Below are positions 46,276 through 56,611 of a stretch of DNA of 64,000 nt, in pieces. Under the pieces are notes generated by a model that saw only the letters and a program-made list of their open reading frames with translations, searched no databases and was not told the DNA's origin. The stretch's first letter is position 1. The number at the start of each line of letters is the position of its first letter. The DNA lies in the NCBI GenBank assembly GCA_029071325.1, contig JAIEAP010000043.1, positions 124,001-188,000 of the forward strand. The letters are read 5' to 3'. Made by a program: the position numbers and the translations under genes. The stretch is from Lachnospiraceae bacterium (GTDB lineage: Bacteria > Bacillota > Clostridia > Lachnospirales > Lachnospiraceae).

Positions 46276-47946
46276 TTATGCCGAAACCTCAGTATACCGC
46301 GCCAGCAGCTCTTTTGCGGGACATGGTCTGCCAAAGTAATAACCCTGGATGAAATCAGGCTCCAGCCGGACAATGCTCTCCAGTTCTTCCGTAGTCTCAA
46401 TTCCTTCCGTACATAGCCGCATATCAATATTATGCGCCATGTCAATCATCTGCTGCAGCAGGCTGTACTCATATTCATTCTGCAGTGCAGAGGCAGTGAA
46501 GGACCGGTCGATCTTAATGAAGCTGGGGCGAAGATTGTGCAGATAATGGAAATTAGAATAACCCGTTCCAAAATCATCCAAAGCCAGCTGTATCCCATAA
46601 TTATGCAATCCCTTGCAGAAACGCTTGAGATTCGGATTCTCCTCCAAAAGTCCGCTCTCCGTAATCTCCACCACAAGATTCTCCGGAGACAATCCAAATT
46701 CGCGTATCCCCGACACGATATCCAAAAGCACGTCACTCTTCAATACCTGGATATAAGACAGGTTGACCGTAACCTTGAAGTCCGGATTCACCTTGTGCAC
46801 CTCTTTGCACAGAGCAAGCGCCTGCCGCAGTATCCATCTTCCCAGCGGAATGATGAGCCCTGTGTCCTCAAGGATCGGAATAAACTCCATGGGTGAAATC
46901 GGCTTGCCCTCATCTGTGGTAAAACGCATCAATGTCTCTGCCATATACAGTTTATGTGTCCTGCCATCCACAATAGGCTGGAAGTATGCCTCAAATCCAC
47001 GAAAATCCTGCCGTACCGCACGCCGCATCCTGCATTCCAACTGCTTCCTGTGAAGATACTGATCGTAATCCTCCGGGCGGTAAATATAGCACTGATTACG
47101 TCCTCCGCTCTTTGCGCGTCCCAGAGTGTATTCCGTCAGCTTCATCATATGGGAAAACGAATACTCTGCCATGTCGGACATCCCTAATACACCGCCGGAG
47201 ATGGTATATACCATGTCATACTGATGTTCAACAGTGAGCGTGTCGATCCTTCTGCGGATTCTGCGGTAATACTGCGCCGCCTCCATGGTAGTGCCGCCGC
47301 CCATATCCAACAGGATGAATTCATCCGACACCATACGGTATAAATGCTGATTCTGCTGCATCACAGATTGGATGGCATCCACCGTACGCCGCAGCACCTC
47401 ATCCCCGCACTCTATCCCATGGTTTGCATTGATATCCTTCAGATTGTCAATTCCGATCCGCAGCAAAAAGCCCTTTTTGCCGTTCAGGGGATGTTCCTCC
47501 AGATAGCAGCGCAGCCCTTCCTCCCCCAGCAGTCCGCTGGTGTTATCCGCCTTCTGCTTCTGACCGATCTCATTGATACAGCCGATCAGATACCGCGGGC
47601 TTCCATTACTGTCATGAATCACTCTGCCTCTGCAATTGATCCAGACAATCTCTTTCCTGGCAGAAAGCCACCGGTACTGAAGGTTATGGAATTCCTTCTC
47701 CCCCCGCTGCACCATGGCAAGATCCTCCGCCAGCATAGCCATATCCTCGGGATACACGATCTGCGCCAACTGTTCCTGCACCTTGCCAAATCTATGTTTT
47801 TCTAAACCAAAGCGTTCCGTCGCACTGGGTGAAATGCAATAGTCGTCAAGTTCCATATCATAAGCATAGAGATAATCGTCCATACAGACATCCAAATCTT
47901 CAATACTGTGACAATAGGATTCCATCTCGAAACTTTTCTCACTCAT
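46276..47946 (-). CDS. PAS-GGDEF-EAL cyclic-di-GMP protein
   Basis: A 556-residue soluble protein. Residues 20-130 are PAS-like (YRWLSARKEIVWINCRG), 135-290 a GGDEF domain whose signature reads VSDEF at 206-210, and 300-550 an EAL domain. The EAL signature reads ETL at 337-339, keeping the essential Glu; NLSY, VEITESG, DDFGTGYSN, KIDRSF, EGIET and QGYYFGRP are present. Phosphodiesterase activity is expected; cyclase activity is unlikely. The lack of membrane segments suggests an intracellular signal. Confidence 0.93.
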   Translation of the reverse strand: MSEKSFEMESYCHSIEDLDVCMDDYLYAYDMELDDYCISPSATERFGLEKHRFGKVQEQLAQIVYPEDMAMLAEDLAMVQRGEKEFHNLQYRWLSARKEIVWINCRGRVIHDSNGSPRYLIGCINEIGQKQKADNTSGLLGEEGLRCYLEEHPLNGKKGFLLRIGIDNLKDINANHGIECGDEVLRRTVDAIQSVMQQNQHLYRMVSDEFILLDMGGGTTMEAAQYYRRIRRRIDTLTVEHQYDMVYTISGGVLGMSDMAEYSFSHMMKLTEYTLGRAKSGGRNQCYIYRPEDYDQYLHRKQLECRMRRAVRQDFRGFEAYFQPIVDGRTHKLYMAETLMRFTTDEGKPISPMEFIPILEDTGLIIPLGRWILRQALALCKEVHKVNPDFKVTVNLSYIQVLKSDVLLDIVSGIREFGLSPENLVVEITESGLLEENPNLKRFCKGLHNYGIQLALDDFGTGYSNFHYLHNLRPSFIKIDRSFTASALQNEYEYSLLQQMIDMAHNIDMRLCTEGIETTEELESIVRLEPDFIQGYYFGRPCPAKELLARYTEVSA

Positions 47947-48050
47947 TTCATCCCTCCTTCTCCGCTAAATGCTCACATATATTACAATTATATCCTCATT
48001 TACCAGTTTTTACAATCTGAAACCAGGTCTCCGTTATACTTTTGTGCATT

Positions 48051-50540
48051 TTACACAAATCTCGTCCGCTTTCGCTTCTCCATAACATACCGTGCTGACA
48101 TAAGTACCAGAAACACGGCCAGACAGCCTCCGGAAATCCCTACCCCCAGTTCAAGATACGGCGTGGTATAATGCAGTTCAATGCTGTGGTGTCCTTCCGG
48201 CAGCACAACACTGATAAATGCCCCGCAAAAGTCCGTATATTCTACCGGCTTTCCATCCACAGCAAGCTGCCAGCCCGGATCGTCCGGCACAGTAAGCACC
48301 AGCCTTCCTCTTCGCTCCATATCAATGTCCCCGGCAATACTGGTGTCTGTCCACTCTGTCAGCATCATGGTCTGTTCACTTAACGCATCATATACCTCCC
48401 CGAACACCTCGTCATTCAGGCGGTATCCCTGCACGTCAAAAGATTCCGCGCCCTCGGCTGTGATCACAATATCCGTACCCGCCTCACAATAACCAAAGTC
48501 CAATAGATAAATGTGGGCGCACTTGCTGTAGTTTCTGGTCTTATCATTGATCTTTGCACTGATGGCGTCCGCATCCTTGCTCCTATAATACCCGTAAATA
48601 CAGCCTGATTTCTCCACATGGATCACCGTCTGATCCTTCTCTACCGCAGCCTCCACCGGTGTCAGCAACTGACCGGATGCTCCCAGAGCCTGCGCCAGTC
48701 CATTCTGAGCATATGCGGGAGTCCCCTCGGTAAAATCCCACCGGTCCTCAAGATCTTCATCCACCACATAACCCAACGGCAGGGTATACAGATTCTCGTA
48801 GATATAGATTCCGTCCTGTTCTCCCACAAGCCTCCGGTAGGGACTTTCCTCTGCCCCACTGTCTGTCATCAGATATTTTACCGACAGCATGGAGGAAGTC
48901 AGCGCCGTGGCGCCGCTGTAGCAATAGTAATTCTTGCCTCCCTCCATGCCCAATTCCCGATAGAAATCAGCCACATCATGATTGATCAGGGAGGAAAAAA
49001 TCGTGGAAGAAGGATAATCCGCCAGGGCCGAATCATTTTTGGTCAGGCGGTTCCACTTATCGATCCGGTAGAAGTCGTGCTCTTGCTCCCCCACCTCGGC
49101 GGTCAGCTCCCGGTATGCTTCCTGATGCTCCATATAGGAAGCCCTATTACTGGTATTCACGCCGGTCATCTCCAGGTTGACTGCCGCTTCTTCCACCACC
49201 AGGATCATGGCACACCAGCCGATCACTTTACGCATACGCAAATTCCCAGCTTTGCGGCATATGAGCATCCCACCGTACCCCAGCAGAAAGATTGCCGTCA
49301 GCAGCAGCGATTCTCCGGTCACAAGCTCACGATCCGTACACAGGAAGCAGGCAAATACGAAGCCTTCCGAGACCGCCAGCGCAAGGACGATGTGCCATAC
49401 CTTATTTCCGCCAAAATAGCGCAATACTTCATACCCCAAAGTCAGAAGCAGGAACACATACAAAAATGTCTGTCTTGCCGGAAGACCAATAGGAAAATGC
49501 AGTCCATGCCAGATGAAATCAAGATAATTATTGGCAAAGCTCACCAGAAAAAACGCCACCAGCAGAAGCCTCGGCAGCTTCCGTCTCCAGCCGATCCTGC
49601 GGTTGCACACATAGAGCACCAGCAGAAGCAGGATACCGCAGCCGCAATAGAGATTCGGCCAGTGATCCGTAGTATATACCGGCTTTACACCGATACAGGC
49701 ACGCGCCAGTGCTTCTATTGCAGAAAAATACCATTCTATTTTTTCCGGAAACCCACCGCTCCCAGAAGTACTGCCGGACAGAGCCGCGATCTCAGGCAGG
49801 ATCAGCACCGCCCCCATCCCCCCTGCCAGAAGGGAATACCATCCGAAGCGAAGCACCGCCGCAATCCTGTGTCCTTTTTGTTCCAGGAACAAAACTGCAA
49901 AATACAGCACCAGAAAGACACATAATAAAATCGAGATATAATAATTTGACAGAATCGAAACAGCCAGGGTTATGGTATACAGCATAGGTTTCCCCTGCCG
50001 CACCAACCGCTCCAGGCCCAGGATAACCAAGGGCGTCAGCCAAACCGTATCCAGCCACATGATATTCCAGCTATATGCACACATAAATCCGCTCAGGGCA
50101 TAGAACACAGAAAACAAAAACGGGCGGTAGCCCTTATCCGAATAATGCCGGCGCAGATAAAAGGCAAAAGACCAGCCGCACAGTCCGGTCTTCACCAGAA
50201 TCAGCAGCGTCATAAATTCGATCACATGACTGACCGGGCAGAAGTAGACCAACCAGTTGACAGGACTTGACAGATAATATGCCATCAGAGACACCATATC
50301 TGTCCCAAGGCCCAGATTCCAGGTATAGGACAGGCTTCCGCCGCCCTTTAGCTGACCTGCAAATTCTGTAAAAAACGGCGCATACTGATGATACATGTCC
50401 ACAGCCATAAAACTCCTTGTTCCAAAGGGGTAAATGCCCCGTATGATACAAAGGACTGCCAAGACAAGAAATGGTACCAGAAATGCCAGCGCTAACGGAG
50501 TCTTTTCATGACGATAGATTCGATGTAGCCATTGCCGCAT
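48051..50540 (-). CDS. YfhO family multi-pass membrane protein
   Basis: An 829-residue GT-C-like membrane protein with about 13 helices in the first 480 residues, an extracytoplasmic domain, and a final helix near residue 800. Typical YfhO marks are RSFMAVDMYHQYAPFF, SYTWNLGLGTDM and the late VVLPEGHHSIELHY. YfhO proteins glycosylate lipoteichoic acid or other envelope polymers. It starts immediately at the stop of the LTA-synthase-like gene, so the two are probably one functional unit. Confidence 0.92.
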   Translation of the reverse strand: MRQWLHRIYRHEKTPLALAFLVPFLVLAVLCIIRGIYPFGTRSFMAVDMYHQYAPFFTEFAGQLKGGGSLSYTWNLGLGTDMVSLMAYYLSSPVNWLVYFCPVSHVIEFMTLLILVKTGLCGWSFAFYLRRHYSDKGYRPFLFSVFYALSGFMCAYSWNIMWLDTVWLTPLVILGLERLVRQGKPMLYTITLAVSILSNYYISILLCVFLVLYFAVLFLEQKGHRIAAVLRFGWYSLLAGGMGAVLILPEIAALSGSTSGSGGFPEKIEWYFSAIEALARACIGVKPVYTTDHWPNLYCGCGILLLLVLYVCNRRIGWRRKLPRLLLVAFFLVSFANNYLDFIWHGLHFPIGLPARQTFLYVFLLLTLGYEVLRYFGGNKVWHIVLALAVSEGFVFACFLCTDRELVTGESLLLTAIFLLGYGGMLICRKAGNLRMRKVIGWCAMILVVEEAAVNLEMTGVNTSNRASYMEHQEAYRELTAEVGEQEHDFYRIDKWNRLTKNDSALADYPSSTIFSSLINHDVADFYRELGMEGGKNYYCYSGATALTSSMLSVKYLMTDSGAEESPYRRLVGEQDGIYIYENLYTLPLGYVVDEDLEDRWDFTEGTPAYAQNGLAQALGASGQLLTPVEAAVEKDQTVIHVEKSGCIYGYYRSKDADAISAKINDKTRNYSKCAHIYLLDFGYCEAGTDIVITAEGAESFDVQGYRLNDEVFGEVYDALSEQTMMLTEWTDTSIAGDIDMERRGRLVLTVPDDPGWQLAVDGKPVEYTDFCGAFISVVLPEGHHSIELHYTTPYLELGVGISGGCLAVFLVLMSARYVMEKRKRTRFV

Positions 50541-52502
50541 TTATTTCCTCCTTTGTCCTGCCGCATCAAACAGCAGATAATACTGTAACTTTTGATAATC
50601 CCGGAAACCTTCCGTATCCCGGTCCTGATGCTGAGATGAGATAACCGGAATCTCCCTCTGTAATTCCAACAGATAATTCTGATAATCCGTCAGCGGAATA
50701 CCAGAGACTTCCATCATGCATGCCGCAAGATAATTGGCGCTTAAGTTCCATCCATCCGCCTCCGGTATGTCATAGTTTGCCCAGATGACATAAGGTACCT
50801 CATAGCGGAGCATGTTCTCCTCATCCGATAAATCCGAGCCTCTTTTGCCCTGTATATTCCAGACAGGCTCCACCACAGAATCCGTAGGCTGATGGTCACC
50901 GAAAAATACTACCACCGTCGGTTCCTCCACTCCAGCAAAATATGTGATCAGCTCCTCCAGCGCACGGTCCGATAATTCCATTAATGTCAGATACTCCTCC
51001 AACTGGGCTGTTCCGTAGGATGTACCTTCCCCCTGCCATGCAATATTCCCGCCGGGAGCTTCCCACTCGTCCGTATAGGGGCTGTGGTTCTGCATGGTCA
51101 CCTGAAAACAGAAGAAGGGGTTCTCCTTTCCCGCCGTGCGCCGCTTCTCATATAGATCGATCACCTGCTCCACGGCAGAACTGTCGTCCACATATCCCCG
51201 GACATGAGAGGCATTCCCATAATCCTGCCGCGACAAAAATGTCTGGAACCCCAGATAAGGATACACCGTATCACGATTCCATCCGGAAGGGTAATAGGGA
51301 TGCATCCCATAGGTATCGTACCCCAGCCGCTGCATATAATGCCCCAGGGCAGGTATATCCCCCTTCACATACTGCTGATAGGGAATACACCCCGCCGGCA
51401 GGAACGCCATGGTCTGTCCCGTCAGAAATTCAAACTCCGTATTTGCCGTATTGCCTCCCTTTACAGACACCGCAAGACTTCCGGTTATGGTGTTCTCCAT
51501 CCCCGCCTGCATCCGGTGTAAAAAGGGTGTGGCGTCCCGGCTCACCGGCAGCTCCTGTCCGCCATTTAACACCCGCAGATCCGAAAACGCCTCATCCATG
51601 ATCACGATTACATTGGGAAACCGCTCCTGTGCGGCATCGCCTCCTGTCACAGATTCATCCGGGACGCCGCCGTCCTCTTCTGCCATCTGCACCCAGTCCG
51701 CCCCCTCATACGCATCCAGAATCTTCTGCGCCTGCTCCGGCGAATAACCTTCCGGCTTTTCCACTGCCATATACTGCATATCCATCAGAAATGTCACGAA
51801 AAATCCGTTTCTTTCATACATTGCGGTTGGCGTAAAAAGAAAGGGATACAGCCGCAATTTTCCCACCCACACATCATCCTGTACAAGATGTGTCACGCCG
51901 CCAAGGCAGACAAGTGACAACACCAACGCCGCCAGACGGATCACGATGTTCTTTCTGACTGGCTGCCGTTTCTGTCCTTCCCGCTTCGTCAGCGGAATAT
52001 TTACCCGTGCCAGTCCCGCAGACCATATCATAAACAGCAGTACCACCAATAATAATATCTGCCGCAAGGGCAATGCGTAGCTATAGCCCCCCGCAACCTC
52101 TGCAGCGGTTCCCAACGACACAAAGTCCCAGGGTACAATGGGCGACCCCCGAAAAGACAGTACATAATAATTTGCCAGGATAATCACCGTCCCTAAGACC
52201 AGTTCCGTCCGCAGGGCAATGACCGTGCTGCCCGTCAGTGCTGTGAGCAGCCACACGAAGCCTTCCAGCAGCGCCACATTCATAAACTGCGCCCACCCTC
52301 CGGTGCGCGCAAAAGGATCATAGGTCATATACGCCGTCACATAAAAAAGGATCACCGGATACCCTACAAGGATGATCCAGCATACCGCCCGCCCTACGGG
52401 GGTGGCTCTGCGGCGTTCCCTGTTCTCTCTGCGCCGCTCGCGCCAGGCACGCATATCTGACCGTATATCTGACTGTTCCTGCGTCTGTTGTTTTCCCCGC
52501 AT
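50541..52502 (-). CDS. LTA synthase family sulfatase-fold membrane protein
   Basis: A 653-residue protein. The N-terminal ~260 residues hold about five helices; the extracytoplasmic sulfatase domain follows with VIVIMDEAFSD (metal Glu), GGNTANTEFEFLTG (probable catalytic Thr), FQVTMQNHSPY and VVFFGDHQPTD. It should transfer glycerol-phosphate-type units or cut related lipids. The ATG at 52500-52502 has AAGGAG 7 nt upstream; the longer frame uses GTG. Pairs with the YfhO gene in teichoic acid-type envelope synthesis. Confidence 0.92.
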   Translation of the reverse strand: MRGKQQTQEQSDIRSDMRAWRERRRENRERRRATPVGRAVCWIILVGYPVILFYVTAYMTYDPFARTGGWAQFMNVALLEGFVWLLTALTGSTVIALRTELVLGTVIILANYYVLSFRGSPIVPWDFVSLGTAAEVAGGYSYALPLRQILLLVVLLFMIWSAGLARVNIPLTKREGQKRQPVRKNIVIRLAALVLSLVCLGGVTHLVQDDVWVGKLRLYPFLFTPTAMYERNGFFVTFLMDMQYMAVEKPEGYSPEQAQKILDAYEGADWVQMAEEDGGVPDESVTGGDAAQERFPNVIVIMDEAFSDLRVLNGGQELPVSRDATPFLHRMQAGMENTITGSLAVSVKGGNTANTEFEFLTGQTMAFLPAGCIPYQQYVKGDIPALGHYMQRLGYDTYGMHPYYPSGWNRDTVYPYLGFQTFLSRQDYGNASHVRGYVDDSSAVEQVIDLYEKRRTAGKENPFFCFQVTMQNHSPYTDEWEAPGGNIAWQGEGTSYGTAQLEEYLTLMELSDRALEELITYFAGVEEPTVVVFFGDHQPTDSVVEPVWNIQGKRGSDLSDEENMLRYEVPYVIWANYDIPEADGWNLSANYLAACMMEVSGIPLTDYQNYLLELQREIPVISSQHQDRDTEGFRDYQKLQYYLLFDAAGQRRK

Positions 52503-52529
52503 TACAATGCTCCTTTTCACTCAGCGAAA

Positions 52530-52556
52530 AAAGAATCCTGCAAAGCAGGATTCTTT
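52530..52556. terminator. Terminator between efp and the LTA synthase-like gene
   Basis: A perfect 12-bp stem, AAAGAATCCTGC with GCAGGATTCTTT, around an AAA loop, followed by T-residues on the minus strand, 14 nt after the efp stop. Confidence 0.88.
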
Positions 52557-52569
52557 CAACTCTCGTATA

Positions 52570-53127
52570 TTATACTCGGGATAAATATTCACCGGTTCTG
52601 GTATCAATCTTGATGACATCATCCTGCTCCACAAACAAGGGAACCATAACAGTTGCTCCGGTCTCAACCGTTGCAGGCTTGGTTGCGCCTGTTGCCGTGT
52701 CACCCTTAAAGCCAGGCTCAGTCTCTGTGATCTGAAGCTCTACAAACAGAGGAGCCTCCACCGCAAACACGTTGCCGTTATGAGAGCATACCTTACACAT
52801 CTCATTTTCCTTCACGAACTTCAATGTATCGCCGATGGTAGCCTTGTCCAACGCAATCTGCTCATAATTCTCTACATCCATAAAATAGAACAGATCCGAA
52901 TCGGAGTACAGATACTGCATGTCCTTTCTGTCAATACGGGCCTGCGGGCACTTCTCAGTAGGGCGGAAGGTTTTCTCCACAACGCCGCCGCTCTTGATGT
53001 TCTTCAGCTTCGTTCTGACGAACGCCGCTCCCTTACCCGGTTTTACATGCTGAAATTCAATGATCTGAAAAATATTTCCCTCTAATTCGATGGTAATTCC
53101 GTTCCTGAAATCTCCTGCTGAAATCAT
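52570..53127 (-). CDS. efp: Elongation factor P
   Basis: A 185-residue translation factor relieving stalls at polyproline. It has the three beta domains, the tip loop [17 protein letters not shown] with Lys32-33 region for modification, and the C-terminal [21 protein letters not shown]-like signature. Full length. No modification enzyme (epmA, ymfI) is seen nearby. Confidence 0.97.
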   Translation of the reverse strand: MISAGDFRNGITIELEGNIFQIIEFQHVKPGKGAAFVRTKLKNIKSGGVVEKTFRPTEKCPQARIDRKDMQYLYSDSDLFYFMDVENYEQIALDKATIGDTLKFVKENEMCKVCSHNGNVFAVEAPLFVELQITETEPGFKGDTATGATKPATVETGATVMVPLFVEQDDVIKIDTRTGEYLSRV

Positions 53128-53218
53128 TCGATATTCCTCCTAAACATTCGTATTGGGAAAATATGTCATTCCCAAATAGTCATCACTCGTTCTATTTTAT
53201 AATACATGCAGTAAATTT

Positions 53219-53683
53219 TCAACCTTTTTTTGCATAACAGTTCATACCAGACTCAATCTCATGGATCATTGCAATACGCTGCGCATGGCGTCCCTCCTGG
53301 AACACTGCACTCAGATACGCATCCACCATATCCTTCGCCGTCTCCACCCCAACGATCCTGGCTCCGAAGGCAAGGATGTTGGCGTTGTTGTGTTCCTTCA
53401 CCAGACGGGCGGTGGTCACATCCGAACACACTGCCGCACGGACTCCCTGCACTTTATTGGCAGCAATAGAAATACCCACGCCGGTGCCGCAGATCAGGAT
53501 GCCGCAGTCCACCTCACCCGAGGTTACTGCGCGCCCCACACGCTCACCGTAAATTGGATAATCACAGCTATCTGTTGCATCGGTTCCAAAGTTCACCACC
53601 TCATATCCCTGTTTTATCAGATATTCACTGATCACCTGCTTCATTTCCACTGCCGTATGGTCATTTCCGATTCCGATTTTCAT
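53219..53683 (-). CDS. rpiB: Ribose-5-phosphate isomerase B
   Basis: A 154-residue RpiB/LacAB-family isomerase. It has IGNDHTAVEMKQ, GTDATDSCDYP, ICGTGVGISIAANK (catalytic Cys) and HNNANILAFGARIVG. The start overlaps the YqeG stop by 4 nt. Confidence 0.95.
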   Translation of the reverse strand: MKIGIGNDHTAVEMKQVISEYLIKQGYEVVNFGTDATDSCDYPIYGERVGRAVTSGEVDCGILICGTGVGISIAANKVQGVRAAVCSDVTTARLVKEHNNANILAFGARIVGVETAKDMVDAYLSAVFQEGRHAQRIAMIHEIESGMNCYAKKG

Positions 53684-54192
53684 TTTATGTGCTCCTTCTT
53701 CCTGCTTCTTCGATAGAAAAATAATACAATCCGCTCCAGATACCGTTTCAAGACAATCTGAATCTCTTCCTTCGGATGGATCGGCTTTACCAGTATGGTA
53801 TAGATCCCAGCCCGGTTAGCGCCGTATACATCCGTAAAAATCTGGTCGCCCACAAACAGCGTATTGCTCCTGTCCGTGCCCATCAACTCCATAGATTTCA
53901 GGTAATTACGGCTGGCTGGTTTGCCCGCCTTGAATATGTAGCTGACCTGAACCTCGTCATTGAACATTTTGACTCTCGGCTCTTTATTGTTCGACAACAG
54001 CATACAGGTATACCCCAGCTCCTTCAGATGGGCGAACAGCCTTTTCGCCCGCTCATCTGCAGGCGCCCCGTGCGGTACAAGCGTATTGTCAATATCAAAA
54101 ATTATGCCTCTGTAACCCTTTGCATAAAAAACGTCAAAATCTATTTCGTAGGTGGAATCTATATATTCCCTGGGGTAAAATCGCCGCAACAT
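53680..54192 (-). CDS. YqeG family HAD phosphatase
   Basis: A 170-residue HAD-superfamily IIIA phosphatase. It has the nucleophile motif FDIDNTLVPHG, MLLSNNKEPRV and FVGDQIFTDVYGANRAG. YqeG-type enzymes probably dephosphorylate phosphatidylglycerophosphate or small phosphates; the substrate here is unknown. Coupled with rpiB. Confidence 0.93.
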   Translation of the reverse strand: MLRRFYPREYIDSTYEIDFDVFYAKGYRGIIFDIDNTLVPHGAPADERAKRLFAHLKELGYTCMLLSNNKEPRVKMFNDEVQVSYIFKAGKPASRNYLKSMELMGTDRSNTLFVGDQIFTDVYGANRAGIYTILVKPIHPKEEIQIVLKRYLERIVLFFYRRSRKKEHIK

Positions 54193-54201
54193 CGTCCGCT
54201 C

Positions 54202-54744
54202 CTATTTGATCAATGCAGATATCTGCTTAAATACATCTCCTCCTGCCCTGCGGGTCAGTTCAAAAAGAATCGCTTCCTTAGAGGTAATCAATATCCCCTC
54301 CTGCTCCGCACGCTTTAATCCCAGACGGATGTTTTCCTCCGTCCTGGAAGATACACAGTCTGCCACGATCACCGGCTGATAACCGGCTGCCTTTAAATCT
54401 ATGGCTGACTGCAATACACAGATATGAGCCTCAATACCGCAGATCAGCACATTTTTCTTCCCTGTGCCTTGAATCGCCTCTGCAATAGCGGATGTCTCAT
54501 ATACCGAAAATGTCGTCTTATCCAGTTCTTTGGGATTGCCCATGGCTTCTCTTATTTCCGGCACGTTACATCCCAGCCCCTTTGCATACTGAGTGGTCAG
54601 CAGCATGGGGACGCTCAAAGCCGCAAGCCCCTTCAGCAGCGTAACAGAATTCTGTAACAGAACTTCCTTCTGATACATGGTTGGAACTATTTTCTCCTGA
54701 TAATCTATCACGACACAGCAAGTATCCTGCACTTCAACCCTCAT
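54202..54744 (-). CDS. Isochorismatase-like hydrolase
   Basis: A 180-residue cysteine-hydrolase fold protein (YcaC class) with the triad Asp in VVIDYQEKI, Lys in DKTTFSVYE and Cys in CGIEAHICVLQSA. Substrate unknown. It lies 9 nt upstream of the YqeG gene. Confidence 0.9.
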   Translation of the reverse strand: MRVEVQDTCCVVIDYQEKIVPTMYQKEVLLQNSVTLLKGLAALSVPMLLTTQYAKGLGCNVPEIREAMGNPKELDKTTFSVYETSAIAEAIQGTGKKNVLICGIEAHICVLQSAIDLKAAGYQPVIVADCVSSRTEENIRLGLKRAEQEGILITSKEAILFELTRRAGGDVFKQISALIK

Positions 54745-54852
54745 AGTCGTATACTCCTTCCTCTGGCATGTTTCAAATTCATATATAGTATATCAGAAGT
54801 TCTTTTTCTTGCAAGGACTTTCTGTCTTAAGTTTCCCGCACGCGATTGACAG

Positions 54853-56553
54853 CTACGCCTTTATGATACTCTGTTCCAGATCCTCTGCAATCTGACGCTC
54901 TGCCTCTTCAGCCAGACCGCGTTCCGGTGCGCTCACCGATATATATAGTTTCAGCTTAGGCTCTGTGCCGGAAGGCCGGACCACCACGGAGCAATTATGC
55001 TCCAGATAGAATTTCAGGACATCCGATTGCGGCAGCCCGTCAATTCCTGTAGCATAATCAAGGTAGCGTTCCACCTTCCTGCCTCCTATGGACGGAAGCA
55101 TCTCCCGGAACCGCGTCATGATATTCTGCATCTTCTCCACGCCTGCTGCTCCCTCGAATTCGTAGGAACGCAGTCCGTTCAGGCAATATCCGTACCGGGT
55201 ATATAACTCCTCCAGCTTATCCAAAAGACTGAGCCCTTTCGTCTTGTAGTAAGCAAACATTTCACAGATCAGAAACGCACCATCCACCGCATCCTTGTCA
55301 CGTACGTAGGAGCCGCTGAGGTACCCGTAACTCTCCTCGAATCCAAAAATATAAGAATTCTCCTTTCCAACTGCCTCCAACTGCCCAATCTGTTCCCCGA
55401 TAAACTTGAATCCGGTCAGCACATTTACCGTCCGCACGCCGTAATGCTCTGCAATCTGCTGCGCCAGATCAGTGGTAACAATGGTCTTGACCATCATGGG
55501 CTCTGGCGGCATAGTTCCATTCTCAATCCGGCGGGCACACACATAGTCCAGAAGGAGACACCCCGTCTGATTCCCTGACAACAGCACATACTCTCCCTGA
55601 TCGTTCTTCACTGCAATACCTACCCGGTCACAGTCCGGGTCCGTAGCCAGCAGCAGATCCGCATTGCACTTCTTCGCATATTCCATCCCCAGCGCCATAG
55701 CTTCTTTTATCTCTGGATTGGGATATGGACAGGTGGGGAAATTGCCGTCCGGCTTCTCCTGCTCCCTCACGATGGTGATATTGGTAAATCCAGTCTCTTT
55801 TAAAGTGCGGGTCACAGGCTTAAGACCGGTTCCGTTCAAAGGTGAATACACGATCGCCACATTGCGGTCAATCACATCCCCTGCTGCTAACAGGGACTGC
55901 TTCTTTACCTCTTCCACAAAATCCGTATATACCTCCTCGGATATGTAGTGGATCTCGCCCTGCTCCATATATTTCCAGAAATCTCCCATGTTCACATCTG
56001 AGAAAATATCCAGCTTCTCGATTTCCTCCAAAATCTCGACCGCCGCCTCTGTGGTGATCTGGCAGCCGTCCGCCCCATATACCTTATATCCGTTGTACTT
56101 AGACGGGTTGTGGGACGCTGTAACCATGATTCCCGCCGCGCAGCCAAGTCTGCGCACCGCATAGGACAGACATGGGGTCGGCATCAGCTCCCTATAGATA
56201 TATACGGTTATTCCATTGGCCGCAAATACCCCTGAAGCCACCTGCGCGAACAGGTCCGATTTGATCCGGGAATCGTAGCTTACTGCAATCTTGCGACCCT
56301 CCTCCGAAAATTTATTCTTCACATAATCGGCCAGTCCCTGTGATGCCTTGGCAACCGTATACACATTCATGCGATTGGTTCCCACTCCGATAACGCCCCG
56401 CAGACCACCGGTTCCAAATGCCAGGCTCCGATAGAAGGCATCCGCGATCTTCTCCTCATCACCTGCCATCTGCTTGAGTTCCGCCGCCAGATCCTCATCT
56501 GCAACCGCTTTGTCACACCACGCTTCATACTGTTCTCTGATTTTCTCGTTCAT
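54853..56553 (-). CDS. Phosphoglucomutase/phosphomannomutase (PgcA-like)
   Basis: A 566-residue phosphohexomutase. It has FGTGGLRGVIGVGTNRMN, the phosphoserine loop TASHNPSKYNGYK, the metal loop DPDCDRVGIA, sugar loop FGFEESYGYLSG and phosphate loop RPSGTEPKLKLY. The ATG at 56551-56553 has GGAGG 9 nt upstream; the longer frame overlaps the ROK gene. Interconverts hexose 1- and 6-phosphates downstream of the sugar kinase and manA in one operon. Confidence 0.94.
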   Translation of the reverse strand: MNEKIREQYEAWCDKAVADEDLAAELKQMAGDEEKIADAFYRSLAFGTGGLRGVIGVGTNRMNVYTVAKASQGLADYVKNKFSEEGRKIAVSYDSRIKSDLFAQVASGVFAANGITVYIYRELMPTPCLSYAVRRLGCAAGIMVTASHNPSKYNGYKVYGADGCQITTEAAVEILEEIEKLDIFSDVNMGDFWKYMEQGEIHYISEEVYTDFVEEVKKQSLLAAGDVIDRNVAIVYSPLNGTGLKPVTRTLKETGFTNITIVREQEKPDGNFPTCPYPNPEIKEAMALGMEYAKKCNADLLLATDPDCDRVGIAVKNDQGEYVLLSGNQTGCLLLDYVCARRIENGTMPPEPMMVKTIVTTDLAQQIAEHYGVRTVNVLTGFKFIGEQIGQLEAVGKENSYIFGFEESYGYLSGSYVRDKDAVDGAFLICEMFAYYKTKGLSLLDKLEELYTRYGYCLNGLRSYEFEGAAGVEKMQNIMTRFREMLPSIGGRKVERYLDYATGIDGLPQSDVLKFYLEHNCSVVVRPSGTEPKLKLYISVSAPERGLAEEAERQIAEDLEQSIIKA

Positions 56554-56611
56554 GCTGTGTTTCCTCCAATCCTGTTCCTGCTCATTATGTTCATATCCCG
56601 ATCCTATCAGG